The notes below the pieces were generated by a model. That model had not been told where the DNA came from. It saw only the letters and a program-made list of their open reading frames with translations, and did not search any database. Shown here one piece after another: positions 50,112 through 59,527 of a DNA stretch of 64,000 bases. Positions within the stretch are counted from its first letter, which is position 1, and every line of letters starts with the position of its first letter. This DNA is from an uncultured Acidobacteriia bacterium. GTDB taxonomy: Bacteria; Acidobacteriota; Terriglobia; Bryobacterales; Bryobacteraceae. The stretch lies in the NCBI GenBank assembly GCA_903851195.1, contig CAINNJ010000063.1, positions 1 through 64,000 of the forward strand. The letters are read 5' to 3'. Both the position numbers and the translations under genes were made by a program.

Positions 50112-51896
50112 GTGAAAATCCTGTTTTCTTATCTCGGGCGACACGCAGGGGCGATTGTGTACGCTCTCGCGATGGCGACAGTTGCGCAGTGCTGTGTTCT
50201 GCTCGATCCGCTGATCATGCAGCACATTCTCGACAAATACTCGGGATATCCGCGAACAGCCGCCTGGCGCGATTTTCTCTACGGCGCGGCGCCCTGGTTC
50301 AGCGCGATCGGGGCCAGCGTCGGTGTCGCCTGGTTTGCCAGGAGTCAGCAGTTTTCCGTGGTGGACCGGGTGAGCCACAAGGTGGGCGCCAGGATGTTCG
50401 CGGACGGCGTGCGGAGTTGCCTGCGCATGCCGTTTTTCCGGTTCGAGTCGCAGCGGAGCGGGGAAAGAGTGGACGGCCTGAACAGGCTGAAGCGGGATGT
50501 CGAGGTTCTGCTGAAGAGTTTCATCAACAAGATTTTCACGTCGCTGCTCGCGATTATTCTGATCGTGGTTTATACGGCGCGTGTGTACACCGCGCTGGCT
50601 CTTTGTTATCTGATCGTGGCTTTCATCCTGACCTATATGAGCATGGTGCTCACGCAGCGCCTGAACAAGGTGAACCGCGAGATATATCTGCGCCATGCCA
50701 ACATGGCCGGGAGTACGACGGAGACCCTTCGCAATATCGAACTGGTCAAGAGCCTCGGCCTGACCGAACAGGAGATCGCGCGGTTCGAAGACGAGTCCGA
50801 GGCGATTCTCAGACTGGAACTGAACCGGGTAAGAGCGTCCCGCTTCTATACGTTCTTCCACGGGGCCTGCGTGCACTTGATGCGGCTTGGCCTGCTGATG
50901 CTGCTGTTCTATCTGAGATTCCGGAGCCTGATTACCGCGGGGCAGTTTTTGTCCGTCTATCTGTATTCGTATTCCGTCTTTGGTCCCATGCAGGAGCTGG
51001 GAAGTCTGATTCTCGAATTCCGTGAGAGTGAGATGTCTCTCAAGGAATTTTCGAGGGTACTGACGGAGTCTGCGGAACCTCAGAGCGCCGGGGCGGTGCT
51101 GCCGGCAATCCGTGAACTGGAGTTCCAGTCGGTTTCTTTTCGCTATCCGGGGCGCGAGAATTACGTCCTGAAAGACGTCTCACTACGGATCCGCGCCGGG
51201 GAGACGGTGGCTTTTGTCGGTCCGTCGGGAGCCGGTAAAACCACGCTCGTGAAACTGATTTCCGCTCTCTACGCGCCGGTTGGGGGCTCGATCTCTTTTA
51301 ACGGCGTCCCGGCCGGCGAACTTGATTCCGAAGGCCTCAGAATGCGCATGGGTCTGGTTACGCAGGACACGCAGTTGTTCTCGGGATCGATCCGGGACAA
51401 TTTGCGGGTGGTGAAGCCGCATGCGGGCGACGACGAACTGCTGGAGAAACTAACGCAGGCCTCGGCGGCGGGGATTTTGCAGCGCGCGCCGTCCGGTCTC
51501 GATACCCTGCTGGGCGAGGGCGCGCTGCGTCTTTCGGGAGGGGAGCGGCAGCGCATCGCGATCGCGCGGGCGCTGCTGCGGGAACCCGATCTGATCATTT
51601 TCGACGAGGCGACTTCGTCGCTCGATACGTTGTCGGAACGGGATATTACGGAATCGTTCGTGAAGGCCGCTCGTACCCGGAAGATGATTTCCATCGTCAT
51701 TGCCCACCGGTTATCGACGGTGGTGCGTTCCGACCGGATCTATGTTCTTGATAAGGGACAAATCGTGGAGAGCGGAACGCACGGGGAGTTGCTGGACTCC
51801 GGTGGACTGTACCGGCAGTTATGGAGGCAACAGACCGAGGCGGAACAGGTCCGCCCCAGCGACGTCACTGACCGGATGGAAGCGATTCTTAGCTAA
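50112..51896 (+). CDS. ABC exporter, fused membrane and ATPase domains (MsbA-like)
   Basis: A 594-aa half-transporter: six-helix membrane domain (~1-315; LLAIILIVVYTARVYTALALCYLIVAFILTY) and an ATPase domain (~340-575) with Walker A GPSGAGKTT (~371), Q-loop LVTQDTQLF, signature LRLSGGERQRIA (~475), Walker B LIIFDEATSSLD (~497) and switch His in VIAHRLS. All ATPase motifs are intact. It would act as a homodimer in the inner membrane, and by position it probably flips or exports the glycan or glycolipid made by the adjacent glycosyltransferases; this is inference. GTG 50112 is the start. It lacks the peptidase domain of bacteriocin exporters. Confidence 0.92.
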   Translation: MKILFSYLGRHAGAIVYALAMATVAQCCVLLDPLIMQHILDKYSGYPRTAAWRDFLYGAAPWFSAIGASVGVAWFARSQQFSVVDRVSHKVGARMFADGVRSCLRMPFFRFESQRSGERVDGLNRLKRDVEVLLKSFINKIFTSLLAIILIVVYTARVYTALALCYLIVAFILTYMSMVLTQRLNKVNREIYLRHANMAGSTTETLRNIELVKSLGLTEQEIARFEDESEAILRLELNRVRASRFYTFFHGACVHLMRLGLLMLLFYLRFRSLITAGQFLSVYLYSYSVFGPMQELGSLILEFRESEMSLKEFSRVLTESAEPQSAGAVLPAIRELEFQSVSFRYPGRENYVLKDVSLRIRAGETVAFVGPSGAGKTTLVKLISALYAPVGGSISFNGVPAGELDSEGLRMRMGLVTQDTQLFSGSIRDNLRVVKPHAGDDELLEKLTQASAAGILQRAPSGLDTLLGEGALRLSGGERQRIAIARALLREPDLIIFDEATSSLDTLSERDITESFVKAARTRKMISIVIAHRLSTVVRSDRIYVLDKGQIVESGTHGELLDSGGLYRQLWRQQTEAEQVRPSDVTDRMEAILS

Positions 51897-53382
51897 GCGG
51901 CTGCAGACGTGTTTGCTGCACGATCGTCAGTTCCCGTTGCAGGCGGAGAAATTCCCGTTCCTGTTCCGGCGTCCGCTGATAACCGCTCCAGGCAAGATTC
52001 ACGGTTTCCATCGGATCGTTCGCGAGATCGTACATCTCCCATTCGCACGGCACGCCGGAGTGTTCGGCGTCATAGTATTGCGCCAGTTTATAGCGTTCTT
52101 CGCGAATGCTGACGATGTGGTTATTGGGTCGCGGGTAGACTTGGGTGGCGTTGCCCGACTGGAAGTCGTCATAGGTAAAGACGACATATCTCTGTGGTGG
52201 CTCCGCGGCGGGATCGAGGACAATCCGCGAGTAGTCGACGCCCTGCCAGTTCGCGCGGGCGGATGCGGGTGCGTTGAAGAGGCTGGCCAGCGTGGGCAGG
52301 AAGTCCACGTGCGAAACCATGGCCTGTGAGACGGCGGGCTCGGGATAGAGTTTCGGGTTCGACCAGATCATGGGCACACGGAGCGTTTCTTCATAGAAGT
52401 TGAAGTTTTTTTGCCGCTGGCCGCCGTGCGCGAGGCCCATTTCGCCGTGATCGGACGTGCGGACGATCAGGGTATTTTCCAGCAGACCCTGCTCTTCGAG
52501 GGTGTCCAGCACCTGCATCAGATAGCTGTCCTGCAGCTTCATCAGATTGCCGTAAAAGTTCAGGTATTTCAGTCCATCCGCCTCCGTGTTCAGCGTTCCC
52601 AGGCCCTGGTTGGTGAGTTGCAGGAACTGTTTCTGTGCGGAAGGCTTGGTGGAGAGGTCTTCCCCGGCGGTGGAGGGCATGCCGATGTCGCCCACGAACC
52701 AGGACGGCGCCGTGTAGCAGTTGGTGTAGTCCGGAGTTGCGTTCGGAAACGCCAGCACATCATGCGGATTCACCAGCGAAATCACCATCGAAAACGGCTT
52801 TTCTTTGGCCTGGCCGGAGGTCAGCCAGGCAATGGCGCCCTGCTGGCCCTGCATCGCCTGCCCGTCCTGTGCCATGAACCGTCCGTCGTTGTTCGCGGCG
52901 CCGCCACCGTACTGGTCGGGATTCTGATTTTCGCCGGCGTCGGGGGCGTCCCAGCCCTGAAAGCCGTAGCGGTTGACGTCCTCGGGTTTCCAGTTGTCCG
53001 GGTTGAGGCGCGACGGTTTGGTGACGTGAAATTTGCCGCGGTAGGGAGTTGAGTAGCCCGCCGCTGCCATCACGGTGCCGAGGTTTGGCAACGAGGTGGG
53101 AAGTTCCTGCTGCGGATACCGGACGGAGTCCATGTTCGTCTGAAGGGTCCATTTCACGCCGTGCTGGGCGGGAAAGTAGCCGCTGAGCAGGCTGGCGCGG
53201 CTGGGGGAACACATGCAGGCGCTGCAAAACGCGCGGGGAAAGGTGAGGCCGTGTTTCTTGAGACGCTGTTCGGCCGGGAGGTTGGCTTCGGCCCAGCCGG
53301 GCGGGAAATGCTGGATAGCGCGCTCCTGATCGGTCAGAAAAATCAGGAGGTTCATGCCCTGGAGATCAGGTGTCTGGCTCAT
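51889..53382 (-). CDS. Sulfatase (formylglycine-type)
   Basis: A 497-aa sulfatase. The formylglycine signature CxPSR is present as CMCSPSRASLLSG with the first Cys of CSPSR as the modified residue; other family motifs are LLIFLTDQER near the N-terminus, GKFHVTKPSR, and TLIVRTSDHGEMGLAHGG with the metal-binding Asp/His. It needs a formylglycine-generating enzyme, not seen in the window. No signal peptide is visible at ATG 53382, so it may be cytoplasmic or have a start further upstream. It would remove sulfate from a sugar or other ester; its position at the edge of the glycan locus suggests a sulfated glycan substrate (inference). It overlaps the ABC gene by 8 bases. Confidence 0.9.
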   Translation of the reverse strand: MSQTPDLQGMNLLIFLTDQERAIQHFPPGWAEANLPAEQRLKKHGLTFPRAFCSACMCSPSRASLLSGYFPAQHGVKWTLQTNMDSVRYPQQELPTSLPNLGTVMAAAGYSTPYRGKFHVTKPSRLNPDNWKPEDVNRYGFQGWDAPDAGENQNPDQYGGGAANNDGRFMAQDGQAMQGQQGAIAWLTSGQAKEKPFSMVISLVNPHDVLAFPNATPDYTNCYTAPSWFVGDIGMPSTAGEDLSTKPSAQKQFLQLTNQGLGTLNTEADGLKYLNFYGNLMKLQDSYLMQVLDTLEEQGLLENTLIVRTSDHGEMGLAHGGQRQKNFNFYEETLRVPMIWSNPKLYPEPAVSQAMVSHVDFLPTLASLFNAPASARANWQGVDYSRIVLDPAAEPPQRYVVFTYDDFQSGNATQVYPRPNNHIVSIREERYKLAQYYDAEHSGVPCEWEMYDLANDPMETVNLAWSGYQRTPEQEREFLRLQRELTIVQQTRLQPLS

Positions 53383-53485
53383 TTGTTTGTATTTGTCTGT
53401 AATGGCCTCGGCACGGTTCTCCGAGCGTGTTCCATCGTTCCAGGATCAAACCTGGGTGCGTCTTCCCGTTCTGCCCGAGTAAGGA

Positions 53486-55091
53486 TTATCGGACTGTCGG
53501 GTATGTGATGCCCAGTTGTTCCAGATAGGTGTTGTATTTGGAGGGATCGTAATAAAGCGCCTTCATGCGGGGCCTGTATTCCTCCATGATCTTCTGGTTC
53601 AGCCAGATTGCCGGTTTGTCGTCGGGGCGCAGCAGACTTTTATATTTCACGGTTTTGGTCTGGACGTTCCGGAAATAGTCCCAGGCTTTATCGACAAGTT
53701 CCGGATGCAGCAGGATATCCAGCATGGTCATGGCCTGCACTTTGGCGCCGGCGACAACGCCTTTGTGCGCGATCGGGGTCGCCATGGCGATGCCGTTGGC
53801 CCAGTTATGGCCGGGTCCGCCGGGGATGTTGGATGGGTAGCGCAGCGTTACGGTGGGCACGTTCCAGGAGACGTCGCCGATATCGTCCGAGGGTCCGCCG
53901 GTGGGTTGCGGGCCGAAGCCTTCGCCCTCGCCTTCGGTTCTCTCCGCGGCGGGCGGGCGCAGGGGAGGAATTCTGGTGGCGAGTCCGTTCACGGGCACGT
54001 TGAGTTCTTTCTGCAGCGCTTTGGCGAGAGTCTGGTCTTCCGGCGACCATTCCGGCAGGCCGACCTTGCGGATATTGGCGTCCATGGCCTCCGCGATGGG
54101 CTCGTTGAAGTAACCGGGCCAGGCTGTTCCGAGCACGCGCGAGGTCCATTTGGTGTCGGTCATGAGCGCCGCCGCGGTGGCCATGTTGTCGCCAATCTTC
54201 CACAGATTCATGATGTGGTCGTAATCCATCTCGCGGTAGTAATACCAGCTGGCGGCGTTCGGCGGGACGACGTTGGGCTGGTCGCCGCCGTTGGTGATCA
54301 CGTTGTGAATGCGCGTTGCGAGGCGGAGGTGTTCGCGGCGGAAGTTCCAGCCGACGTCCATCAGTTCGACGGCATCCAGAGCGCTTTTGCCGCGCCAGGG
54401 CGCCGCCGCCGCGTGGGCACTCTCGCCCTGAAACATGTATTCCAGAGACACCAGTCCACTGCCGCCGGAGGCTCCGTAAGAGACGCCGAGATTGTTCGCG
54501 ACATGCGCGAAGAGCACCACGTCGACATCCTTAAAAACGCCCGCGGACGAAGTAAGCCTTCGTGCCGAGGGCCTCTTCGGCCACGCCGGGCCAGAGCCTG
54601 ATGGTGCCGTGCAGGTGCTCCCGCTCCATCACCTTTTTCACGGCCAGAGCGGCGATGATGTTCATCGGCATGCCGGAGTTGTGGCCCTCGCCATGGCCCG
54701 GAGCGCCGTCGATCATGGGCGCGTGATAGCCGACGCCCGGTTTCTGGGAAGCCTGCGGAATGTCGTCGATATCGGAACCGAGCGCGATCACGGGCTTGCC
54801 TTCGCCCCACGAAGCGACGAAGGCGGTGGGGATGCCCGCCACGCCACGCTCGATGCGGAAGCCTTCTTTTTCGAGGATGCCGGTGAGGTACTTTTGCGTC
54901 TCGAACTCCTGGAAGCCGAGTTCTCCGAAACTGAAGACGCTGTCGACCATGACCTGTGCCTGCTTCTTCATGGCATCGATCTGGCCGGCCAGATCCGCCT
55001 TCATGGCGGCTTCCCGTTCCGGTGTGGGCGATGTCTGGGCGAACGAGTTGCAGACAAGAATTACCGCGGGAAGACAGAGTCTTCGGATCAT
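53486..55091 (-). pseudogene. M20-type amidohydrolase (AbgB-like) with signal peptide, frameshifted
   Basis: ATG 55091 (AAGGAG 5 bases upstream) starts a signal peptide (RRLCLPAVILVCNSFAQ) and the M20 N-terminal part with SDIDDIPQ, GHGEGHNSG and PGVAEEALGTKAYFVRG; the frame then stops at TAA. The rest continues in the +1 frame with VFKDVDVVLFAHVANNLG, dimerisation-domain motifs and the C-terminal part to 53486. The shift is at about 54537-54547 (GTCCGCGGGCG in the coding sense), either one extra base or two lost from a GC-rich run; the paralogous family consensus VRAG(V/L)FKDVD favours loss of two. Metal ligands His, Asp-type, Glu-Glu are kept. It follows the symporter by 10 bases in the same direction. 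A functional enzyme would hydrolyse acyl-amide bonds of a small substrate. Confidence 0.82.
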
Positions 55092-55101
55092 GAGTTCTCC
55101 T

Positions 55102-56599
55102 TCAGGAATTTCGAACGGGATCCTCGGACTCGGAGGCGGCTGGCGACGCTTCGTCGTAATTTAGCACAGGGTTCGCCAGCGTGCCGGAATATCGGAAGGA
55201 ATCCATACTCCGCACGACCAGCGCGTTGACAAGAATGGCCGCGAGTAAGCCGATGGCCGATTCATTGACGTGATCGGCGAAGCCCGCTATGCGCCAGGCG
55301 AGGCCCGTCAGGATGCCGGTGAGGATCGCGCAAAACATGCTGAGTCCGTTGCATCTCCAGCCCATGGCTCGAATCAGCACCGCGCCTCCGAGACCGGCGC
55401 CGAAAAGGGATGCCGTGACGATGATGGTTTGCGCCACCGAGCCGGGCAACAACAGAGAGGCCGATGGAGAGAGCCCCGACGAGAGCGACCGTAAACTCAT
55501 TTCGCGCGGCGCTGGTCTTCATCAGCGAGGGCAGGAGATTGCGCCGGAAAATCTGGGCGATGGCCACGAGGATGCCATTCGCCGTCGCGGCGATGGTGGC
55601 AAAGATATCGGCAAAGATGACGCCCGCGAGGAAGGGGTTCATCTTTGCGGAAAAGAACGCGCTGAGACCGGTTTCGGGATCGGCGAGGCCAGGGATTACG
55701 CCGCGCAGAAGAATGCCGAAGACGGTCATGGCCACCCATGTGCCCTGCACGAAAAGAATGTAGATCCAGCGCGCGGCCTGTGTTTCGTCCGGACTTTGGC
55801 CGGCGAGATAGCGGGAGGTGACCTGAGGCTGGCCGAGGCCGAAGCCAATGGCGGCGCCCGCGAACCCGAACAGAATCCCGAGGACAGGGTAGAATCCGGG
55901 CGAGAACATCGATAAATAGGCGGGGCCGGCCGCGCGGATATTCACGGCGAAAGCCGGCATATTCGCGGCATAAAAGACAAGACTTCCCAGGGCGAGGAGA
56001 GTTCCGCCGATCCGGATGACGGCCTGTACCAGGTCCGTGTAGACGGAGCCACGAAAGCCGCCGATGGTCGAGTAGGAAATCACCAGGCACGCCACGACCA
56101 GAATTCCCTGCCAGGGGGGAAGGCCAAAGACGCCGCCGACGATTTTCTGTCCGGCCATCCACTGCGCCGAAGCATACGGCATGAGAAGGCAGAAGATGAG
56201 GATCGCCGAAGCCGCGATGGTGAACTGTTTCCAGCGTCCCGAGAAAGGATGGGCGATGAGTTCCGGTATGGTGACCGCGCCGGTGTCGCGGGCCAGAGCG
56301 TTGAGCCTGCCGGGGAACAGAGCCCAGAAAATCAGATCTCCGGCCAGCCAGCCGAGCGGCAGCAGAAGGGCGCCGGCGCCTGTTGTGTAGCCGAGGCCGA
56401 CGGCTCCCGTGACGATGAAGCCGCTGGAGCCGGTGGTTGCTGCGCTGAGGCCGACCGCCCAGCGGCCGAGCTGACGACCGGCAAGTTCGTCGCCTCCGCC
56501 GGAAGCGGATCTGCGCCGTGCCAGGAAGGCCGCCGCGACGGTCGCTAAGAACGGCACGAGAAAACCCGGCACCGCGTAGCCTGCCTGACTCCAGTCCAT
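55102..56599 (-). pseudogene. Sodium:solute symporter (SSS family), frameshifted near the C-terminus
   Basis: ATG 56599 (GAGGAAG just upstream) begins a multi-span symporter: VGLSAATTGSSGFIVTGAVG, the SSS signature-like region GGFRGSVYTDLVQAVI, and FGFAGAAIGFGLGQPQV. After FTVALVGALSIGLSV the frame shifts and the remaining helices continue in the +1 frame as LLPGSVAQTIIVTASLFGAGLG...LLAAILVNALVV. The break lies near 55445-55465 in a TCTCTGTTGTTG stretch. Total length without the extra base is ~498 residues, normal for SSS with 13 spans. It is coupled to the amidohydrolase gene, suggesting uptake of the amidohydrolase substrate. Confidence 0.82.
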
Positions 56600-56721
56600 T
56601 TCTTCCTCTGTTTCGGGAATTGGCGGTCCGGACCGCGAACAGGCGGGCCGCTAATTCGTACTCGATTTTAGCAGCGGCTCAAGTGAAATAGTCCGAAACC
56701 GGACACGGCTGGCCTTAATGG

Positions 56722-57732
56722 CTACAAAATGTCGCGCACGCGCGCGAAACCGTGCACACGGGTGAGAATTCGGGTCACGATTTCACCGCCCGGATCGGTG
56801 ACGGGATTGATCGCGACAAACAGAGTCGTGTCTTCGCGGCGCGCCAGAACATTACTGACCACCATCGCGCGCATCATCCAGATGGCTGCCTTCATGTCCG
56901 GGCAAACCACCCCGAACCAGCCGTCGCAGGAGATTTCCGAAGCGACCAGTCCGGTAGCCGCCTGGATGTTCGAGGCCATCTGGTTCCGGACCTGCGGATC
57001 GATATTAGCCGGCCCGATATCAACCGGCCCGCTGTCAGGCAGTACGTCAAAACCGGCTGCGGCGGGCTGGATCAGCGGCGACTCCGCCGCTATGGCCCCG
57101 AAGAGATCTTCAATTTGCCGTTGCTGGGCGGCAGGCGTATGGTCCAGCCAGTAATGGCAAGTTTTCGCCATCGCCGTGATTACGTTTTTAATTTCTTTTT
57201 CGATTCGGTACGCGGGTCCGGCAGGTAAGTAAAGATTTGTTCCTTCACAACGCGCGGAGACGTTCTCCATCACAATCGCCCGGGCGAGCCATGCGGCAGT
57301 TGTCGCGGTGGCGCATTCCACGCGAATCCAGCCAGGAACCGGGGACGCTGCAGCAGGAAGTTCCGTCAGCATCGTGATTCCGCGGCAGATCTCGTCCACG
57401 GCGTGTTGGTAGCGATCCGGATCGGCCTCGACTTCCGTTCGCGAGCCCGGCAGCAGCAGCCGGCCTTTGTGAGGTGGCCCACCGGCCATCGCCAGGTCGC
57501 AGAAGGTGACCCACATGTCCTGCCACGCCACCTTGCCGTCCCGCCCGAATTTCAGGCTTGCCGAGCCCATGGACACGGGCTCTACTTCGTCATAGCAGTC
57601 CTGATACTCCTCGGGAAGGATCGCCCGGACCCTTAGTTCCAGCGATTCGAAAGCCCGCCGTTGCTCCGGATTCATCCTGATCATCCTTGCCGCCACTCTG
57701 GTCTCTGCCCACAACTCACCCAAAGACAGCAC
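56722..57732 (-). CDS. Hypothetical protein with an internal duplication (336 aa)
   Basis: A soluble protein of unknown function. Two ~65-aa segments (about residues 132-195 and 262-325) are related: both begin GW(I/F).V.C, then A.W..RA(I/M)V..NV.AR.E.T.L(Y/F), and end in a Gly/Pro turn and a final helix. The first segment is followed by a conserved helix (ITAMAKTCHYWLDHTPAAQQRQIEDLFGAI). GTG 57732 is used because GAGGAGG lies 6 bases upstream; no signal peptide is present. Similar two-fold proteins occur in related acidobacterial genomes as far as I recall, but I cannot name the family. It stands alone, with a 122-base gap before the symporter. Confidence 0.7.
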   Translation of the reverse strand: MLSLGELWAETRVAARMIRMNPEQRRAFESLELRVRAILPEEYQDCYDEVEPVSMGSASLKFGRDGKVAWQDMWVTFCDLAMAGGPPHKGRLLLPGSRTEVEADPDRYQHAVDEICRGITMLTELPAAASPVPGWIRVECATATTAAWLARAIVMENVSARCEGTNLYLPAGPAYRIEKEIKNVITAMAKTCHYWLDHTPAAQQRQIEDLFGAIAAESPLIQPAAAGFDVLPDSGPVDIGPANIDPQVRNQMASNIQAATGLVASEISCDGWFGVVCPDMKAAIWMMRAMVVSNVLARREDTTLFVAINPVTDPGGEIVTRILTRVHGFARVRDIL

Positions 57733-57810
57733 GTTTGCCTCCTCATGCCGATGAGCAAATTATAGTTGGGTGAAGTTGGGGGACCGGGGAATTCGGCCGC
57801 TCTCGCGGTT

Positions 57811-58008
57811 CTATTCAGGGAGATGATGCGACGACTGACGGTGCGCCTCCTGCGCCAGTTCAAAGGCTTTCGTTGCGTGGTCCAGTGCCTGCCTGGAAGA
57901 CTCGTGTGCGCTCAGGTGGTCACCTTTTGCGTGATGTTCCATGGCCGCGTTGTGAGCGTGCGCCGCGAGTTGGTGCATTTCGGCGGCTTTCTGATGCGAA
58001 TCGTTCAT
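57811..58008 (-). CDS. His-rich small helical protein
   Basis: A 65-aa protein with 12 His residues and heptad-like A/H/K spacing (KAAEMHQLAAHAHNAAMEHH, then EAHRQSSHHLPE), predicted to form one or two helices. GAGG lies 9 bases before ATG. His-rich mini-proteins of this kind are seen in soil Acidobacteria and may bind metals; the role is unknown. Because a long antisense frame also exists, the call rests on the regular amphipathic pattern and the RBS. Confidence 0.6.
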   Translation of the reverse strand: MNDSHQKAAEMHQLAAHAHNAAMEHHAKGDHLSAHESSRQALDHATKAFELAQEAHRQSSHHLPE

Positions 58009-58127
58009 CGTGTCGGACCTCGGTTACATGGTACTGCCGATCGGCCACCATAGTTCCCGTCCGGATGGCCAAAAAAATCTGAGCCGGATCCGCGCGACGG
58101 GCATCAACCGACAAAGGGAGCGAAAAG

Positions 58128-58541
58128 ATGACGACGAATCCAGTTCCTGCAAAGGCGTCTCCGGGGCTTTCTCCCGAGGAGATGAAGCAGTTTGTCCTGC
58201 ATCATTTTGAGGTGTTCGTGAACCAGAAGGACTCCTCCATTGCGTACCGAAGTTTCAGTGAAGACTTCCTCGATCACGACGAGCCGGGTGGAGAAGCCGT
58301 CGGTCCGGAAGCCGCCAAAATCATGATGGAGGGCGTTTACAGGAAGTGGCCGGATATCCGGGTATCGGTGGAGGATATTCTTGCGGAGGCGGATAAAGTG
58401 ATGGTTCGCAACATCTGGCGCGGGACGGACAGCGCTTCGGGCGTTGCAGTCGAGTTTCACGGGTTCGTGCTCTGGCGCTTTGCCAATGGAAAGATCGTGG
58501 AGCGCTGGGCCACCGTTACGCCCCCGACGCCCGTTCGATGA
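58128..58541 (+). CDS. SnoaL/NTF2-like protein
   Basis: A 137-aa protein of the NTF2-like superfamily, closest in pattern to the SnoaL-like ester-cyclase family: an N-terminal helix (MKQFVLHHFEVFVNQKD), then YRKWPDIRVSVEDILAEADKVMVRN and a late VEFHGFVLWRFANGKIVERW strand set. GGGAGCG lies about 8 bases before ATG 58128. Such proteins isomerise, hydrolyse or bind small molecules; which, cannot be told. The FAD oxidoreductase follows immediately. Confidence 0.82.
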   Translation: MTTNPVPAKASPGLSPEEMKQFVLHHFEVFVNQKDSSIAYRSFSEDFLDHDEPGGEAVGPEAAKIMMEGVYRKWPDIRVSVEDILAEADKVMVRNIWRGTDSASGVAVEFHGFVLWRFANGKIVERWATVTPPTPVR

Positions 58542-59526
58542 AGGTGGAAAATTCGCGGAGCCTGGAAAATCCTGCGTCATTGTCGGGGCGGGGATGGCGG
58601 GCCTGACCGCTGGCCGGACACTGCAGGCGCGCGGCTGGGAAGTCACCTTACTGGATAAAGGGCGCGGTTTCGGCGGCCGCATGGCCACGCGATCGGTGGG
58701 ATCCGGGCAGTTCGATTACGGGGCGCAGTTCTTCACGGCGCGGGACGTCCGTTTCGGGGAAGCTATTCGCCGGTGGGAGTCCGCCGGTTGGGTGGCGCCG
58801 TGGTTCACCCAGGATGGGTTCGAGCACGAAGCGCACACGCGATACCGGGCCGAGGGCGGCATGAGCGCGCTTGCCGGCCATCTGGCGGAGGGGTTGGATG
58901 TCCGAAGGGCGAGTCGGGTTGGGAGTGTGGAACCGTCCGGGGCCGGCTGGAACGTGATGGCGGATTCGGGCGAAGTGTTTCGGGCAGGCGTGTTACTGCT
59001 GACGCCGCCTGCGCCGCAGACGGCGGAGTTGCTGGCGGGTATCGCGACGCGCCTGCAGCCGGATGTCATTCCTGTGCTCAACAGCATCGTTTTCGACCCC
59101 TGCTATGCCCTGCTCGCAGCCCTTGACGGACCGGGCAAGGTGCCGTTTCCGGGCTATATTCGGCCGACCAGCGGACCGATCGAGTGGATTGCCGATAACA
59201 GCGCGAAGGGAGTTTCCCGGGGAAATGCGGCGCTCACGATTCACGCGCGGGCCGATTTTTCCGATCGCTATTTCGATTCACCCCGCGATGAGGTTGCGGC
59301 GGTACTGCTGGAGGCGGCGGCGCCGTGGATGGGAGGACCGGCCACCGAATGGCATCTGCATCGCTGGAAATACAGTAAGCCGACAACCGGGGACCTGCCG
59401 CTGTGCCTGTTTTCGCGCGAACCGGCTCCACTGGCGATCGCGGGCGATGCGTTCGGCGGATCGCGGGTGGAAGGCGCTTTCCTGTCCGGGCTCGCGGCGG
59501 CGGGAATTTTCGCGGAAGGATTCTGA
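58486..59526 (+). CDS. FAD-dependent oxidoreductase (renalase-like)
   Basis: A ~340-aa flavoprotein. The Rossmann signature CVIVGAGMAGLTAGRTL is followed by GRGFGGRMATRSVGSGQFDYGAQFF (the GG motif and FAD contact of the amine-oxidase/renalase group) and ends with PLAIAGDAFGGSRVEGAFLSGLAAA (the GD FAD-binding motif). The start is unclear: no ATG, GTG or TTG lies at the expected place in frame; ATG 58486 is in frame but inside the previous gene, while ATG 58538 (overlapping the previous stop as ATGA) is one frame off. It probably acts on an amine or NAD(P)H-type substrate in the cytoplasm; the substrate is unknown. Confidence 0.78.
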   Translation: MERSWSAGPPLRPRRPFDEGGKFAEPGKSCVIVGAGMAGLTAGRTLQARGWEVTLLDKGRGFGGRMATRSVGSGQFDYGAQFFTARDVRFGEAIRRWESAGWVAPWFTQDGFEHEAHTRYRAEGGMSALAGHLAEGLDVRRASRVGSVEPSGAGWNVMADSGEVFRAGVLLLTPPAPQTAELLAGIATRLQPDVIPVLNSIVFDPCYALLAALDGPGKVPFPGYIRPTSGPIEWIADNSAKGVSRGNAALTIHARADFSDRYFDSPRDEVAAVLLEAAAPWMGGPATEWHLHRWKYSKPTTGDLPLCLFSREPAPLAIAGDAFGGSRVEGAFLSGLAAAGIFAEGF

Positions 59527-59527
59527 G

